This document shows, one piece after another, positions 16,537 through 25,525 of a stretch of 42,660 bases of DNA (position 1 is the stretch's first letter; every line of letters begins with the position of its first letter). Below the pieces are notes generated by a model. The model did no database searches. It was not told the DNA's origin and saw only the letters and a list, made by a program, of their open reading frames with translations. Source of the stretch: Lachnocurva sp045579705 (GTDB lineage Bacteria; Bacillota; Clostridia; Lachnospirales; Lachnospiraceae); contig JAZNMP010000029.1 of NCBI GenBank assembly GCA_045579705.1, forward strand, positions 1-42,660. Direction: 5' to 3'. The position numbers were made by a program, and so were the translations under genes.

Positions 16537-17811
16537 TTGAGAGACCCTATTACTGTTTCACAAATAAACAGATATATTAAAGGGCTTATTGATGAAGATA
16601 CCTTATTGAATCGAGTAGCGGTAAAAGGCGAGATCTCGAATCTGACATATCACGGCTCCGGACATATATACTTCACCCTTAAGGACCAAAACAGCCAGCT
16701 GGGTGGAGTTATGTTCAAGTCGAAAGTCGCTACCGGGCTTAAATTCCGAATGAAGGATGGCGACAAGGTCGTAATCACTGGCAGCATCCAAGTCTACGAA
16801 GCCAGCGGCCGCTATCAAATCTATGCCGATAAAATCGAAGCGGATGGAGTAGGTGATCTATATCAAAAGTTCCTTGCTCTAAAGAACGAATTAGAGGAAA
16901 TGGGCATGTTTGATGAACTCTATAAGAAGCCCATTCCCCATTATGTGAAAAAAATAGGAATCGTTACAGCGCCGACAGGTGCTGCTGTTAGAGATATCAT
17001 TCATATCTCAAAACGAAGAAATCCTTATATCAGTTTAGTACTGTATCCGGCTCTCGTGCAGGGAGAGGGTGCAGCTTCTTCTATAGTTAGAGGTATTAAG
17101 ACTCTGGATGAGATGAATCTGGATGTTCTCATCGTAGGACGAGGTGGAGGTTCGATTGAGGATCTCTGGGCATTTAATGAGAGAGAAGTAGCGGATGCTA
17201 TATTCTCTTCTAATACGCCTATCATTTCAGCAGTAGGTCACGAGACAGATTTCACTATAGCTGATTTCGTTGCAGATTTAAGAGCTTCGACTCCGAGTGC
17301 AGCGGCTGAAATGGCTGTCTCTCTACATTCAGACCTCGAAGACAGATGGAAGATGGATTTTGAGAAGCTCTGTAATCTGATGAATCTCTCTATTCAGAAT
17401 ATGAGGACGAAGGCGACTCTCTTTGAAAAAAGAATGGAAGGCAAGTCCCCAGAACGCAGATTGATGGAATACAGAGAGAAAGCAAAATCTTTTTCCGAAA
17501 GGCTCAACTTTGGGATGAAGAATCACCTGAATCGAAAGAGAGCGCTCCTGCCTCGTAGAGAGGATTTGGAACATCTGATGACGATGAAGCTTGAGGCTTC
17601 AAAACGTCGTCTGATTAGTGATTCGGGGCGGTTGGACGCCGCTTCTCCGATGAAGAAACTTCGAAGTGGATATGGTTATCCTGAGACGATGGACGGAAAG
17701 CATATTATGAAGGCTTCAGAGTTTAGGGTCGGTGAAGATTTCAAGATGATGATGGAAGATGGAATGGTAGTAGCTAAAACTAGTGAAATAGTTTTAAAGA
17801 AGGAAGATTAA
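16537..17811 (+). CDS. xseA: exodeoxyribonuclease VII large subunit
   Basis: This 424-aa catalytic subunit of exonuclease VII degrades single-stranded DNA. An N-terminal OB fold (about residues 1-100, VKGEISNLTYHGSGHIYFTL) is followed by the catalytic region with IGIVTAPTGAAVRDI, VGRGGGSIEDLWAFN and SAVGHETDFTIADFVADLRASTPSAAAE. A coiled-coil region (about 270-370) precedes the C-terminal YGYPETMDGKHI segment. The start is TTG 16537 with AAGGAAG 6 bases upstream. The stop abuts xseB. Confidence 0.95.
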   Translation: MRDPITVSQINRYIKGLIDEDTLLNRVAVKGEISNLTYHGSGHIYFTLKDQNSQLGGVMFKSKVATGLKFRMKDGDKVVITGSIQVYEASGRYQIYADKIEADGVGDLYQKFLALKNELEEMGMFDELYKKPIPHYVKKIGIVTAPTGAAVRDIIHISKRRNPYISLVLYPALVQGEGAASSIVRGIKTLDEMNLDVLIVGRGGGSIEDLWAFNEREVADAIFSSNTPIISAVGHETDFTIADFVADLRASTPSAAAEMAVSLHSDLEDRWKMDFEKLCNLMNLSIQNMRTKATLFEKRMEGKSPERRLMEYREKAKSFSERLNFGMKNHLNRKRALLPRREDLEHLMTMKLEASKRRLISDSGRLDAASPMKKLRSGYGYPETMDGKHIMKASEFRVGEDFKMMMEDGMVVAKTSEIVLKKED

Positions 17812-18033
17812 ATGGCTGATAATAAAGATATGACATTGGAAGAATCCTTTGAAAAGCTGGAAGAAATCATCTCAAAGATGGAAGAGAGCGATACTTCGCT
17901 CGATAGCTCTTTTAAGCTTTTCATGGAGGGAACAGCTCTCTTAAAGGAATGTAATGACAAAATCGACAGGGTTGAAAAAGCTGTCCTTAAAGTCACAGAA
18001 GATGGTACATTAGAAGAATTTGACGAGATTTAG
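17812..18033 (+). CDS. xseB: exodeoxyribonuclease VII small subunit
   Basis: This 73-aa helical partner of XseA has the family pattern TLEESFEKLEEIISKMEESD followed by SLDSSFKLFMEGTALLKECN. ATG 17812 is the base right after the xseA TAA, and its ribosome binding site AAGGAAG lies inside xseA, so the two subunits are translationally coupled. Confidence 0.93.
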   Translation: MADNKDMTLEESFEKLEEIISKMEESDTSLDSSFKLFMEGTALLKECNDKIDRVEKAVLKVTEDGTLEEFDEI

Positions 18034-18049
18034 AATTAAGGGGTGTAAC

Positions 18050-18940
18050 ATGGATATCCAGAAAGAACTGCAATACAAAGCAAATGATGTAGATAGAATC
18101 ATCGTTAAATACTTGCCTGCAGAAGAAGGCTATCAGAAGACTATCATGGAAGCTATGAACTATAGCGTGATGGCTGGCGGAAAGAGATTGCGTCCTATCC
18201 TGATGGAGGAGACATACAAACTTTTTGGAGGCCATTCTGATGCGCTTCATCCATTTATGGCGGCTATCGAGATGATTCATACTTATTCTCTCGTGCACGA
18301 CGATCTGCCAGCTATGGATGATGATCTGTTGCGTCGTGGAAATCCAACTACACATGCGAAGTTTGGCGAAGCTATGGGAATCCTCGCTGGAGACGGACTT
18401 CTGAACTATGCTTTCGAGACTGCCCTAAAGGCTTTTGATGTCGAAGAGGACAGTTCTAGAGTTATCCGTTCATTAAAAGTTCTCGCTGACAAAGCTGGAA
18501 TCTATGGTATGATCGGTGGTCAGGTTGTCGATGTCGAAGAGGATAAACAGAATGGTATCTCACATAATCGACTGAACTTCCTATATGAGAAAAAAACAGC
18601 CTGCCTCATCGAAGCTGCTATGATGATCGGAGCTATCCTCGCTGGAGCAGATGATGAGAAGGTTAAAGAGGTCGAAGAAATCGGCCACAATATCGGTATA
18701 GCATTCCAGATTGAAGATGATATCCTCGACGTAGAGGGTGATCCGGAACTTATGGGAAAGAATGCCGGTTCTGATGAGAAAAATAACAAAGTTACTTACG
18801 TAGCTTTTGAAGGATATGAGAAATCAAAAGAAGATGTATGGAGATTAACTGGAGAAGCAGTAGGTATACTTCAGGGAATGCCATATCAGAACAAATTCTT
18901 GACAGCGTTACTTTACTATCTGACAGCTAGAAATTCATAA
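18050..18940 (+). CDS. ispA: farnesyl/geranyl diphosphate synthase
   Basis: This 296-aa trans-polyprenyl diphosphate synthase extends DMAPP with IPP to farnesyl diphosphate. It has the MAGGKRLRP motif, the first Asp-rich motif DDLPAMDDD followed by RRGNPTTHAKFG, GQVVDVE, and the second Asp-rich motif FQIEDDILD. The start is ATG 18050 after AAGGGGTG; the longer in-frame start at 18020 lies inside xseB and has no ribosome binding site. Its substrate precursor comes from the adjacent dxs pathway. Confidence 0.93.
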   Translation: MDIQKELQYKANDVDRIIVKYLPAEEGYQKTIMEAMNYSVMAGGKRLRPILMEETYKLFGGHSDALHPFMAAIEMIHTYSLVHDDLPAMDDDLLRRGNPTTHAKFGEAMGILAGDGLLNYAFETALKAFDVEEDSSRVIRSLKVLADKAGIYGMIGGQVVDVEEDKQNGISHNRLNFLYEKKTACLIEAAMMIGAILAGADDEKVKEVEEIGHNIGIAFQIEDDILDVEGDPELMGKNAGSDEKNNKVTYVAFEGYEKSKEDVWRLTGEAVGILQGMPYQNKFLTALLYYLTARNS

Positions 18941-18987
18941 ATTAAGTAGACTTATAGATAGTTCTTCGAGCGCTAGAGGAAGAAAAC

Positions 18988-20862
18988 ATGGTACTAGATA
19001 AAATAAATGCGCCTAACGATATCAGAAAATTGTCAAAGGAAGAACTTAACAGACTTCCTAAGGAAATCAGACGTTTTCTAATCGAGCATCTATCTGTCAC
19101 TGGTGGACATCTCGCATCTAATCTGGGATGTGTAGAGCTTACTATGGCTCTCCATATGGTGATGGATTTTCCAAAAGATAAATTAATATGGGACGTAAGT
19201 CATCAGAGTTATACTCACAAGATTCTCACGGGAAGAAAGGACGGCTTCGATAATCTCCGTCAGTACGGCGGAATGTCAGGCTTTACTAATCCTGGTGAGA
19301 GTGATTGTGATGTGATGACTTGTGGTCATGCATCTACTTCTCTGTCAGCAGGTTTAGGCCTCGCCTATGCCAGACAGATTAAAGGTGAAGATTACAAGGT
19401 CGTATCTGTCATCGGAGATGGTTCTCTGACAGGTGGTTTAGCTCTCGAGGGCTTAAATAATGCTGCCCTTCTGAAATCTAATTTCACGATTATTCTCAAT
19501 GATAACAACATGTCCATTTCACCAAACGTAGGCGGTATGAGTACGCAGTTGGCAAATTTGAGAACGTCTCGTGGTTATAACGATTTGAAAGATGATATTA
19601 CTCAGTCTTTGGAAAAAATCCCTGTTTATGGTGACAAGATTGTAGCGCATATTCGTCGTACGAAGAACGGTATGAAGCAGCTGGTAATTCCAGGAATGCT
19701 TTTTGAGCAGATCGGTATTATGTATCTGGGACCTGTAGATGGACATGATGTCGATGCGATGGTAAATGTGATACGCCGTGCTTTGAAATTTAAAGGACCT
19801 GTTATGGTTCATGTGGTAACAAAGAAGGGAAAAGGTTACGCTCCGGCGGAGAACCATCCTTCCAGATTCCACGGTACTTCTCCTTATGATTTAGAAACAG
19901 GTATTCCAAAGAAGAGGACTAAACCTGGTTACACGGATATTTTTTCCACTGTAATGAAGAAAATGGGTGCCAGGGATAGAAAAGTCGTAGCGATAACAGC
20001 TGCGATGGAAGGCGGTACTGGACTTCGAAGGTTCCATATAGCGTATCCAGACAGATTCGTCGATGTAGGAATCGCGGAGGAACATGCAGTTACCTTTGCT
20101 GCCGGACTCGCGACTCAGGGGTTGAAACCTGTGTTTGCGGTGTACTCGACATTCCTGCAGAGAGCTTATGATGAAATCATGCATGATGTCTGCCTGCAGA
20201 ATTTGCCGGTGGTGTTTGCTATCGACAGAGCCGGATTAGTCGGACAGGATGGTGTGACACATCAGGGCATCTTTGATATTTCATTCCTGTCTACTATGCC
20301 GAATATGACGATTATGGCGCCAAAGAATAAATGGGAACTTTCCGATATGGTGAAGTTTGCCTTGAATATGAATTCTCCAGTCGCTATCCGTTATCCAAAG
20401 GGTAACGCATATGATGGGCTCGAAGAGTTCAGAGCACCAGTGAAACTCGGTAGATCTGAAGAAATCTATGAAGGCGATGAAGTTCTCCTCTATGCCTTTG
20501 GCTCTATGGTAAAGACTGCTGAGCGCGTGAGAGAGATTCTTCTCGAGCGAGGTATAAATGCAACTCTAACTAATGCGAGATTTGCTGCTCCGCTCGATAG
20601 ACATTATCTTCTCGATGCAAAGAAATATAAGCTTATCGTAACTATGGAAGAGAATGTTTTAAGTGGTGGTTTTGGTGAGCATGTGACAGAATTTATGTAT
20701 CAGTCGAATTATGAGGGTGATCTCATAAATGTCGCGCTTCCGAACGAATTCATTCCACATGGAAGTCGTGATGAACTGTTGAAGGTACTCGGAATGGACG
20801 CTGTTTCTGTATCTGACAGGATAGTTCGTAAATATAAACAGATTACACACAAAGAAATTTAG
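18988..20862 (+). CDS. dxs: 1-deoxy-D-xylulose-5-phosphate synthase
   Basis: This 624-aa thiamine-diphosphate enzyme joins pyruvate and glyceraldehyde-3-phosphate in the first step of the MEP isoprenoid pathway. The N-terminal TPP domain has WDVSHQSYTHKILTGR, GHASTSLSAGLG and the GDGSLTGGLALEGLNN...LNDNNMSIS TPP site. The central domain has VGIAEEHAVTFAAGLA with the catalytic Glu, then the FAIDRAGLVGQDG segment. The C-terminal transketolase domain ends the protein. ATG 18988 follows GAGGAAG. The length is typical. Confidence 0.95.
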   Translation: MVLDKINAPNDIRKLSKEELNRLPKEIRRFLIEHLSVTGGHLASNLGCVELTMALHMVMDFPKDKLIWDVSHQSYTHKILTGRKDGFDNLRQYGGMSGFTNPGESDCDVMTCGHASTSLSAGLGLAYARQIKGEDYKVVSVIGDGSLTGGLALEGLNNAALLKSNFTIILNDNNMSISPNVGGMSTQLANLRTSRGYNDLKDDITQSLEKIPVYGDKIVAHIRRTKNGMKQLVIPGMLFEQIGIMYLGPVDGHDVDAMVNVIRRALKFKGPVMVHVVTKKGKGYAPAENHPSRFHGTSPYDLETGIPKKRTKPGYTDIFSTVMKKMGARDRKVVAITAAMEGGTGLRRFHIAYPDRFVDVGIAEEHAVTFAAGLATQGLKPVFAVYSTFLQRAYDEIMHDVCLQNLPVVFAIDRAGLVGQDGVTHQGIFDISFLSTMPNMTIMAPKNKWELSDMVKFALNMNSPVAIRYPKGNAYDGLEEFRAPVKLGRSEEIYEGDEVLLYAFGSMVKTAERVREILLERGINATLTNARFAAPLDRHYLLDAKKYKLIVTMEENVLSGGFGEHVTEFMYQSNYEGDLINVALPNEFIPHGSRDELLKVLGMDAVSVSDRIVRKYKQITHKEI

Positions 20863-20871
20863 GAATTATAG

Positions 20872-21678
20872 ATGAGTAAAGAAAGATTAGATGTACTCCT
20901 GGTTGAGAGAGGACTTTTTACATCCCGTGAAAAAGCAAAGATTGCTATCATGGAAGGAAACGTATTTGTAAACGGTCAGCGCGAAGACAAGGCTGGTACG
21001 AAATTTGATAGCGAAGTAGAAATCGAATACAAAGGCAAAGAAATGCCATATGTAAGTCGTGGCGGATTCAAGCTCGAGAGAGCTATGCAGACTTTTCCGA
21101 TTACTTTGGATGGAAAGGTTTGTATGGACATCGGAGCTTCTACAGGTGGATTTACGGATTGCATGCTTCAGAACGGAGCTAGCAAGGTATTCTCTGTAGA
21201 TGTAGGATATGGACAGTTCGCCTGGAAACTTCGTACAGATCCTAGGGTAGTCTGCATGGAAAAAACGAATATCCGTTATGTGACACCAGAGGATATCGGA
21301 GAACCTATCGAATTCGCTTCCTGTGATGTATCCTTTATCTCTCTTACAAAGATTCTCGTTCCTGTTAGAGAACTTCTAAGTGATAACGCTGAGATGGTTT
21401 GTCTCATTAAACCTCAGTTTGAAGCGGGACGTGAGAAGGTCGGAAAAAATGGTGTGGTTCGTGAAGCTTCCGTACAGAAGGAAGTAATCCGAAACATCGT
21501 AGATTTCGTTAAGGCAAATGGATACGAGGCTTTGGGTCTGGATAACTCCCCTATAAAGGGACCAGAAGGAAACATCGAATTCTTGATTCATATTAGAAAA
21601 AGTGACAATGTATCTATGGAGGAGCCATTTAGCATCGATGAGGTTGTAAATCAAGCTCATGATGCTTTGGATAAATAG
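20872..21678 (+). CDS. tlyA: TlyA family 16S/23S rRNA 2'-O-methyltransferase
   Basis: This 268-aa protein has an N-terminal S4 RNA-binding domain (about residues 1-65, RLDVLLVERGLFTSREKAK) and a FtsJ-type Rossmann methyltransferase with SAM motif DIGASTGGFTDCMLQNGA and the catalytic-site stretch CLIKPQFEAGREKVGKNG. Family members methylate rRNA cytidines; a hemolysin label is historical. It starts 9 bases after dxs and ends 1 base before the likely nadK start. Confidence 0.92.
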   Translation: MSKERLDVLLVERGLFTSREKAKIAIMEGNVFVNGQREDKAGTKFDSEVEIEYKGKEMPYVSRGGFKLERAMQTFPITLDGKVCMDIGASTGGFTDCMLQNGASKVFSVDVGYGQFAWKLRTDPRVVCMEKTNIRYVTPEDIGEPIEFASCDVSFISLTKILVPVRELLSDNAEMVCLIKPQFEAGREKVGKNGVVREASVQKEVIRNIVDFVKANGYEALGLDNSPIKGPEGNIEFLIHIRKSDNVSMEEPFSIDEVVNQAHDALDK

Positions 21679-21679
21679 G

Positions 21680-22507
21680 ATGAAGAAGTTTTTGGTTTAC
21701 GCAAGGTCAAATGTGGATAGAAATCTACTAGACCAGATTGAGACAGAAATAAAGCGAAGTGGTGGCACGTGCCAGCTTGCTTTAGTGAATGATTCAGAGG
21801 ACGATGTCGAAGAAATAGCAGATGGGGCAGAAGCTGTTATTTCTGTCGGCGGTGATGGAACATTGGTTAGTGCGGCAAAGGCTGCAAAGAGTCTAAAGAT
21901 TCCTATCGTGGGAATTAATCTCGGACACATGGGATATCTCTGCGATCTCGATATGGAAAGCATGAAACCAGGTATCGCAGCTTTAATCCGTGACGATTTC
22001 GAAGTTGAAGAGAGAATGATGCTCTCTGGATATCTCGGTGGAGATAAGAGACTTCGTAGTGCTCTGAATGATGTCGTCGTCTCAAAAGGTCCAGGTCTAA
22101 ATGTCATCAGCCTTTCGGTATATATCGATGGCAAATTCCTCTACACTTATAACTGTGATGGAATCATACTTTCCACGCCGACAGGTTCAACGGGTTACAA
22201 TCTGTCTGCAAACGGGCCTATCGTAGATCCGACTACACAGGTTATCCTGCTGAATCCTATAAATCCACATACTTTGAACTCACGTCCTATTGTGCTCGAC
22301 AAAGATGTGGAAGTTACTTTGGTTTTGAATACTAGACATGATTTTGAGAAGGAAGAGGCCTATGTCTCTTTCGATGGGGAGAAGAGAGTTCTCCTGAACA
22401 AAGGCGATGAACTTCTGGTTCATCGTTCGACACATACTACAAAGATGATTAGATTTTCAAAGCTGAATTTCCTCGAGAGAATCAGTGAGAAATTCAGAGA
22501 AGACTAA
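21680..22507 (+). CDS. nadK: NAD kinase
   Basis: This ATP-NAD kinase of about 275 aa makes NADP. The VGGDGTLVSAAK motif holds the catalytic Asp, with NLGHMGYLCD, the NDVVVSKGPG region, STPTGSTGYNLSANGPI and NPINPHTLNSRPIVL following. I chose ATG 21680 because it gives the usual MKKFLVYA start directly after the tlyA stop; in-frame ATGs at 21659 and 21662 overlap tlyA and cannot be excluded. The ribosome binding site is weak (GGATAAATAGG), so coupling to tlyA is likely. In many clostridia argR follows; here it is absent. Confidence 0.92.
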   Translation: MKKFLVYARSNVDRNLLDQIETEIKRSGGTCQLALVNDSEDDVEEIADGAEAVISVGGDGTLVSAAKAAKSLKIPIVGINLGHMGYLCDLDMESMKPGIAALIRDDFEVEERMMLSGYLGGDKRLRSALNDVVVSKGPGLNVISLSVYIDGKFLYTYNCDGIILSTPTGSTGYNLSANGPIVDPTTQVILLNPINPHTLNSRPIVLDKDVEVTLVLNTRHDFEKEEAYVSFDGEKRVLLNKGDELLVHRSTHTTKMIRFSKLNFLERISEKFRED

Positions 22508-22522
22508 TAGAAAAGGGGCAAA

Positions 22523-24199
22523 GTGTTACTAAGTTTACGTATCAAAAACTATGCGCTGATCGAAAGTGAAGAAATAGAATTCGGTAGTGGACTCAACATC
22601 CTGACGGGTGAAACTGGTGCCGGAAAGTCTATAATTCTGGGAGCGCTCGCACTCGCACTTGGAGAAAAAGCGAATAAGGAATCTCTCAGAAATGAGGCAG
22701 ACGAAGCGCTCGTCGAAGCTATTTTTTCCATAGATAGTGATGAAATGAGGGAGAAGCTTGCAGAGTTGGATGTTGAGACTTATGACGATCAGGTCATCCT
22801 CACTCGTAAGATTTCAGCGACTCGTGCAAAGGCGATGATAAATGGCGAAAGCGTGCCATCGCAGAAACTTCATATGGTGGGTTCGCTGCTTCTGAATATC
22901 TTCGGTCAGCATGAACACCAGACTCTCCTTAAGAAGGAGAAGCATATGGAAATCATCGACAGTTTCGGTGGTACAGAACTGGCTACTTTAAAGGAAAAAG
23001 TTGGAGAGTGTTTCGAACGCTACATGAAACTTCATCAGGAATATGACTCCATGCTTTCAGAGAATACAAATCGTGAGAAGGATTTACTGTATCTCAATCA
23101 CGAGGTTGAGGAGATTTCAAACGCCAACCTGAAGGAAGGCGAAGACGAGGAAATCGAGAACGAATACCGCAGGATGAAGAACAGCCAGAAGATTATGGAG
23201 GCTGTCGGTGAGGCTTATTCAAGAACTTCGGATGACGGGGCTTCGGCCTTGCTCGGAAGTGCACTTTCAAGCCTGCAGAAAGCTTTAGAGTATGATGAAT
23301 CACTGACTGATGCGTATTCAGTGCTTTCTGATGCAGATGGACTGCTAAATGATTTTAATCGTCTGATGAGTGATTATATCTCGGATGCTTCATTTGATGG
23401 AGCTTATTTCCAGGAAATTGAGAGCCGTCTGGATCTCATCAATAATCTAAAGGCGAAATATGGTCCAACTATTGAGGCTATATTGGAGGCTTTGGAAGAG
23501 AAACAGAAGGAAATCGAGAAGATTGAAAACTTCGATGGATATCTGGAGAAGCTTAAGTCGGATTTGGCGGAGGCTGAGAAGGAATATCTGGCGGCAGCAG
23601 AGAATCTTACAAAGATGCGTGAGATTTCCCGTGATAATCTGCTCGAGATGGTGAGATTTAATCTTAGGGATTTGAACTTTACAAATACTGAAGTGGAGAT
23701 GCCTTTTGAAAGATCTGAAACCTTTAGAAAAAATGGTTTAGATACAGGGGAACTTTTGGTATCATTAAATGCAGGTGAACCACTTCGTCCACTGCGTGAA
23801 GTGGCTTCGGGTGGTGAGCTGAGTCGTATCAGTCTGGCGATAAAGACATGTGTCGCTTCAAAGGAAGAAACTGAGACGATGATATTTGATGAAGTAGATA
23901 CCGGAATCAGTGGTCGTACAGCTCAGAAGGTCGCTGAGAAGATGGTGATGTTGTCTCGTACAGCACAGATTATCTGTATCACACATCTTCCACAGATTGC
24001 TTGTATGGCAGATTCACACTTTGTGGTAGAGAAGGAAGTAATCGACGGTTCGACGATTTCCTTTATAAAGAAACTCTACAACAATGATATGGTTGAAGAA
24101 CTTTCCAGAATGCTTTCTGGTGATGTCGTTACAGAGACTACTCGAGACAATGCCAGAGAGATGATAGAGAACGCTGAACATATAAAGGCGTCTATTTAG
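22523..24199 (+). CDS. recN: DNA repair protein RecN
   Basis: This 558-aa SMC-like ATPase acts in double-strand break repair. It has Walker A GETGAGKS near residue 30, the IFGQHEHQTLL motif, long coiled coils (about 150-350), the signature SGGELSRISLAIK, Walker B MIFDEVDTGISG and THLPQIACMAD. The start is GTG 22523 with AAAAGGGG upstream. It is the last gene of the housekeeping operon; the sporulation genes spoIVB and spo0A that often follow recN in spore-formers are not here. Confidence 0.94.
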   Translation: MLLSLRIKNYALIESEEIEFGSGLNILTGETGAGKSIILGALALALGEKANKESLRNEADEALVEAIFSIDSDEMREKLAELDVETYDDQVILTRKISATRAKAMINGESVPSQKLHMVGSLLLNIFGQHEHQTLLKKEKHMEIIDSFGGTELATLKEKVGECFERYMKLHQEYDSMLSENTNREKDLLYLNHEVEEISNANLKEGEDEEIENEYRRMKNSQKIMEAVGEAYSRTSDDGASALLGSALSSLQKALEYDESLTDAYSVLSDADGLLNDFNRLMSDYISDASFDGAYFQEIESRLDLINNLKAKYGPTIEAILEALEEKQKEIEKIENFDGYLEKLKSDLAEAEKEYLAAAENLTKMREISRDNLLEMVRFNLRDLNFTNTEVEMPFERSETFRKNGLDTGELLVSLNAGEPLRPLREVASGGELSRISLAIKTCVASKEETETMIFDEVDTGISGRTAQKVAEKMVMLSRTAQIICITHLPQIACMADSHFVVEKEVIDGSTISFIKKLYNNDMVEELSRMLSGDVVTETTRDNAREMIENAEHIKASI

Positions 24200-24238
24200 T
24201 AGTTAGTTAAGCTAGATTTATTCAGGGGGCATAGGATT

Positions 24239-25243
24239 ATGGCAATTCAGAGTACAAAGAAGGTGAAGAAAGAGCAGGTTGATGCAGCACAGAAAGTGAA
24301 TGCAGCTCTTTCAATGAATCGTGATCTACAGGATGCGATTTCAGTATTTACAGCTGATAGAAACGAAGATACATGGAGAGACTGCATGACACAGTTGCTT
24401 CGTGTCGTTCATGAAGATGGAATGCTTCTCGCTCCGATTTCTGTAGATGGGGAGGTATCTGACGGGGAGATTCTATTTAGACTTCTCGAGTCAGAAGATG
24501 GAAATCAGTTATTCCCATTGTTTACAAATACTGATGAAGCCATCCGAAAGAACCCACAGAATACAGCAGCTCTTCCAGCCAGAAAACTCTTACAGGAGTT
24601 TATGAAGATGGAAGATGTTAAACAAATCTGGATTAACCCATGGGGTGATCCTTTCATGGTAAGGAAAGATCAGGTGCAGTCTATTCTCGATACAGATGCA
24701 CAGATTTATATGGATCGTAGAGGAATCTACTTTGAAACAGGAAATATTCTCGATATTGATTGTGACTGTATCGTAAATTCTGCAGATCCTATGTTCAATG
24801 ATGGCGGTGGAGTAGATCATGTTATCTATGAAGCTGCAGGTGATGAACTTCTCGACAGACTTGATGAGATGGAACCACTTCGTCTCGGACATGCTATCAT
24901 GACACCAGGTTACGATCTGGCTCATAAAGCTATCATCCATACATGTGGACCTGTTTATGAGGAAGAAAAACCTGATATTAAATCTCTGTCTCAGTGTTAT
25001 CTGAGCTCACTCGAACTTGCAAAGAAGGCAAATATTCATAGTATAGTCTTCCCTGCAATCTGTACTGGTTCTTCAGGTTTTCCAAAGGATCTCGCTGCAA
25101 AAGTGGCGGTTTCAAACGTTTCGTATTGGATGGATCAGAACAAAGATTATGGAATTGCTGTAATTCTCATATCTCATGATGATGAGATGTATAAAGCTTA
25201 CGAAAACTTTGTGAATCAGGCAAAGGAAGAAGAAAGTAAGTAG
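24239..25243 (+). CDS. SseB-like domain fused to a macro domain
   Basis: This 334-aa protein has two parts. Residues 1-150 resemble the SseB N-terminal domain (MLLAPISVDGEV, FPLFTNTDEA, IWINPWGDPFMVRKDQV). Residues 155-334 are a macro domain of the ADP-ribose-binding type: TGNILDIDCDCIVNSADP, NDGGGVDHVIYEAAG, GHAIMTPGYDLAHKAIIHT, VFPAICTGSSGFPKDLAA. The Asn and the GGGVD loop needed for binding or hydrolysis of ADP-ribose are kept. The macro part could remove ADP-ribose or O-acetyl-ADP-ribose. ATG 24239 follows AGGGGG with a rather long spacing. It is followed by a strong terminator. Confidence 0.85.
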   Translation: MAIQSTKKVKKEQVDAAQKVNAALSMNRDLQDAISVFTADRNEDTWRDCMTQLLRVVHEDGMLLAPISVDGEVSDGEILFRLLESEDGNQLFPLFTNTDEAIRKNPQNTAALPARKLLQEFMKMEDVKQIWINPWGDPFMVRKDQVQSILDTDAQIYMDRRGIYFETGNILDIDCDCIVNSADPMFNDGGGVDHVIYEAAGDELLDRLDEMEPLRLGHAIMTPGYDLAHKAIIHTCGPVYEEEKPDIKSLSQCYLSSLELAKKANIHSIVFPAICTGSSGFPKDLAAKVAVSNVSYWMDQNKDYGIAVILISHDDEMYKAYENFVNQAKEEESK

Positions 25244-25249
25244 AAATTG

Positions 25250-25290
25250 AAATACCCTCTTTACTGGCAGATTCAGTAAAGAGGGTATTT
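25250..25290 (+). terminator. intrinsic terminator after the macro-domain gene
   Basis: A perfect 17-bp stem, AAATACCCTCTTTACTG (25250-25266) with its complement at 25274-25290, closes a 7-base loop and is followed by TTTTT. It separates the gene from the convergent tRNA-Thr and can serve both strands. Confidence 0.92.
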
Positions 25291-25305
25291 TTTGCAAAAA
25301 AATAA

Positions 25306-25378
25306 AGCTCCAAATCGGACTCGAACCGACGACCCCTTCATTACGAGTGAAGTGCTCTACCAACTGAGCTATTGAAGC
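25306..25378 (-). tRNA. tRNA-Thr (anticodon CGU)
   Basis: On the minus strand the acceptor GCTTCAA pairs with TTGGAGC (one G-U). U8-A9, the D arm GCTC...GAGC, the anticodon stem CTTCA/TGAAG with loop CTCGTAA (anticodon CGT, codon ACG), and the T arm GGTTCGAGTCC are all present. The 3' CCA is not encoded. Its promoter is upstream at 25397-25425. Confidence 0.95.
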
Positions 25379-25396
25379 TTATTACACAGCTTTATT

Positions 25397-25425
25397 ATTA
25401 TAATAAATTTTAATATTTGATGCAA
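25397..25425 (-). promoter_or_regulatory. tRNA-Thr promoter
   Basis: On the minus strand TTGCAT (25420-25425), an exact 17-bp spacer and a consensus TATAAT (25397-25402) put the start about 10-12 bases before the tRNA. The rest of the gap to 25525 is very AT-rich; no convincing forward promoter for the kinase gene stands out. Confidence 0.75.
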
Positions 25426-25525
25426 TTGTTGAAAGCAAATTAAAAAATATATTTTTTTTTAATGATTATAGCGAAAATTTTTTGATAAGATGATTTTGTA
25501 GACACTAATTTAAAAGGGGGCTTAG

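Noticed and set aside
17993..18355. Minus-strand reading frame across xseB and ispA, and similar antisense frames elsewhere
   Set aside because: They lie opposite well-identified genes, show no family motif and lack translation signals.
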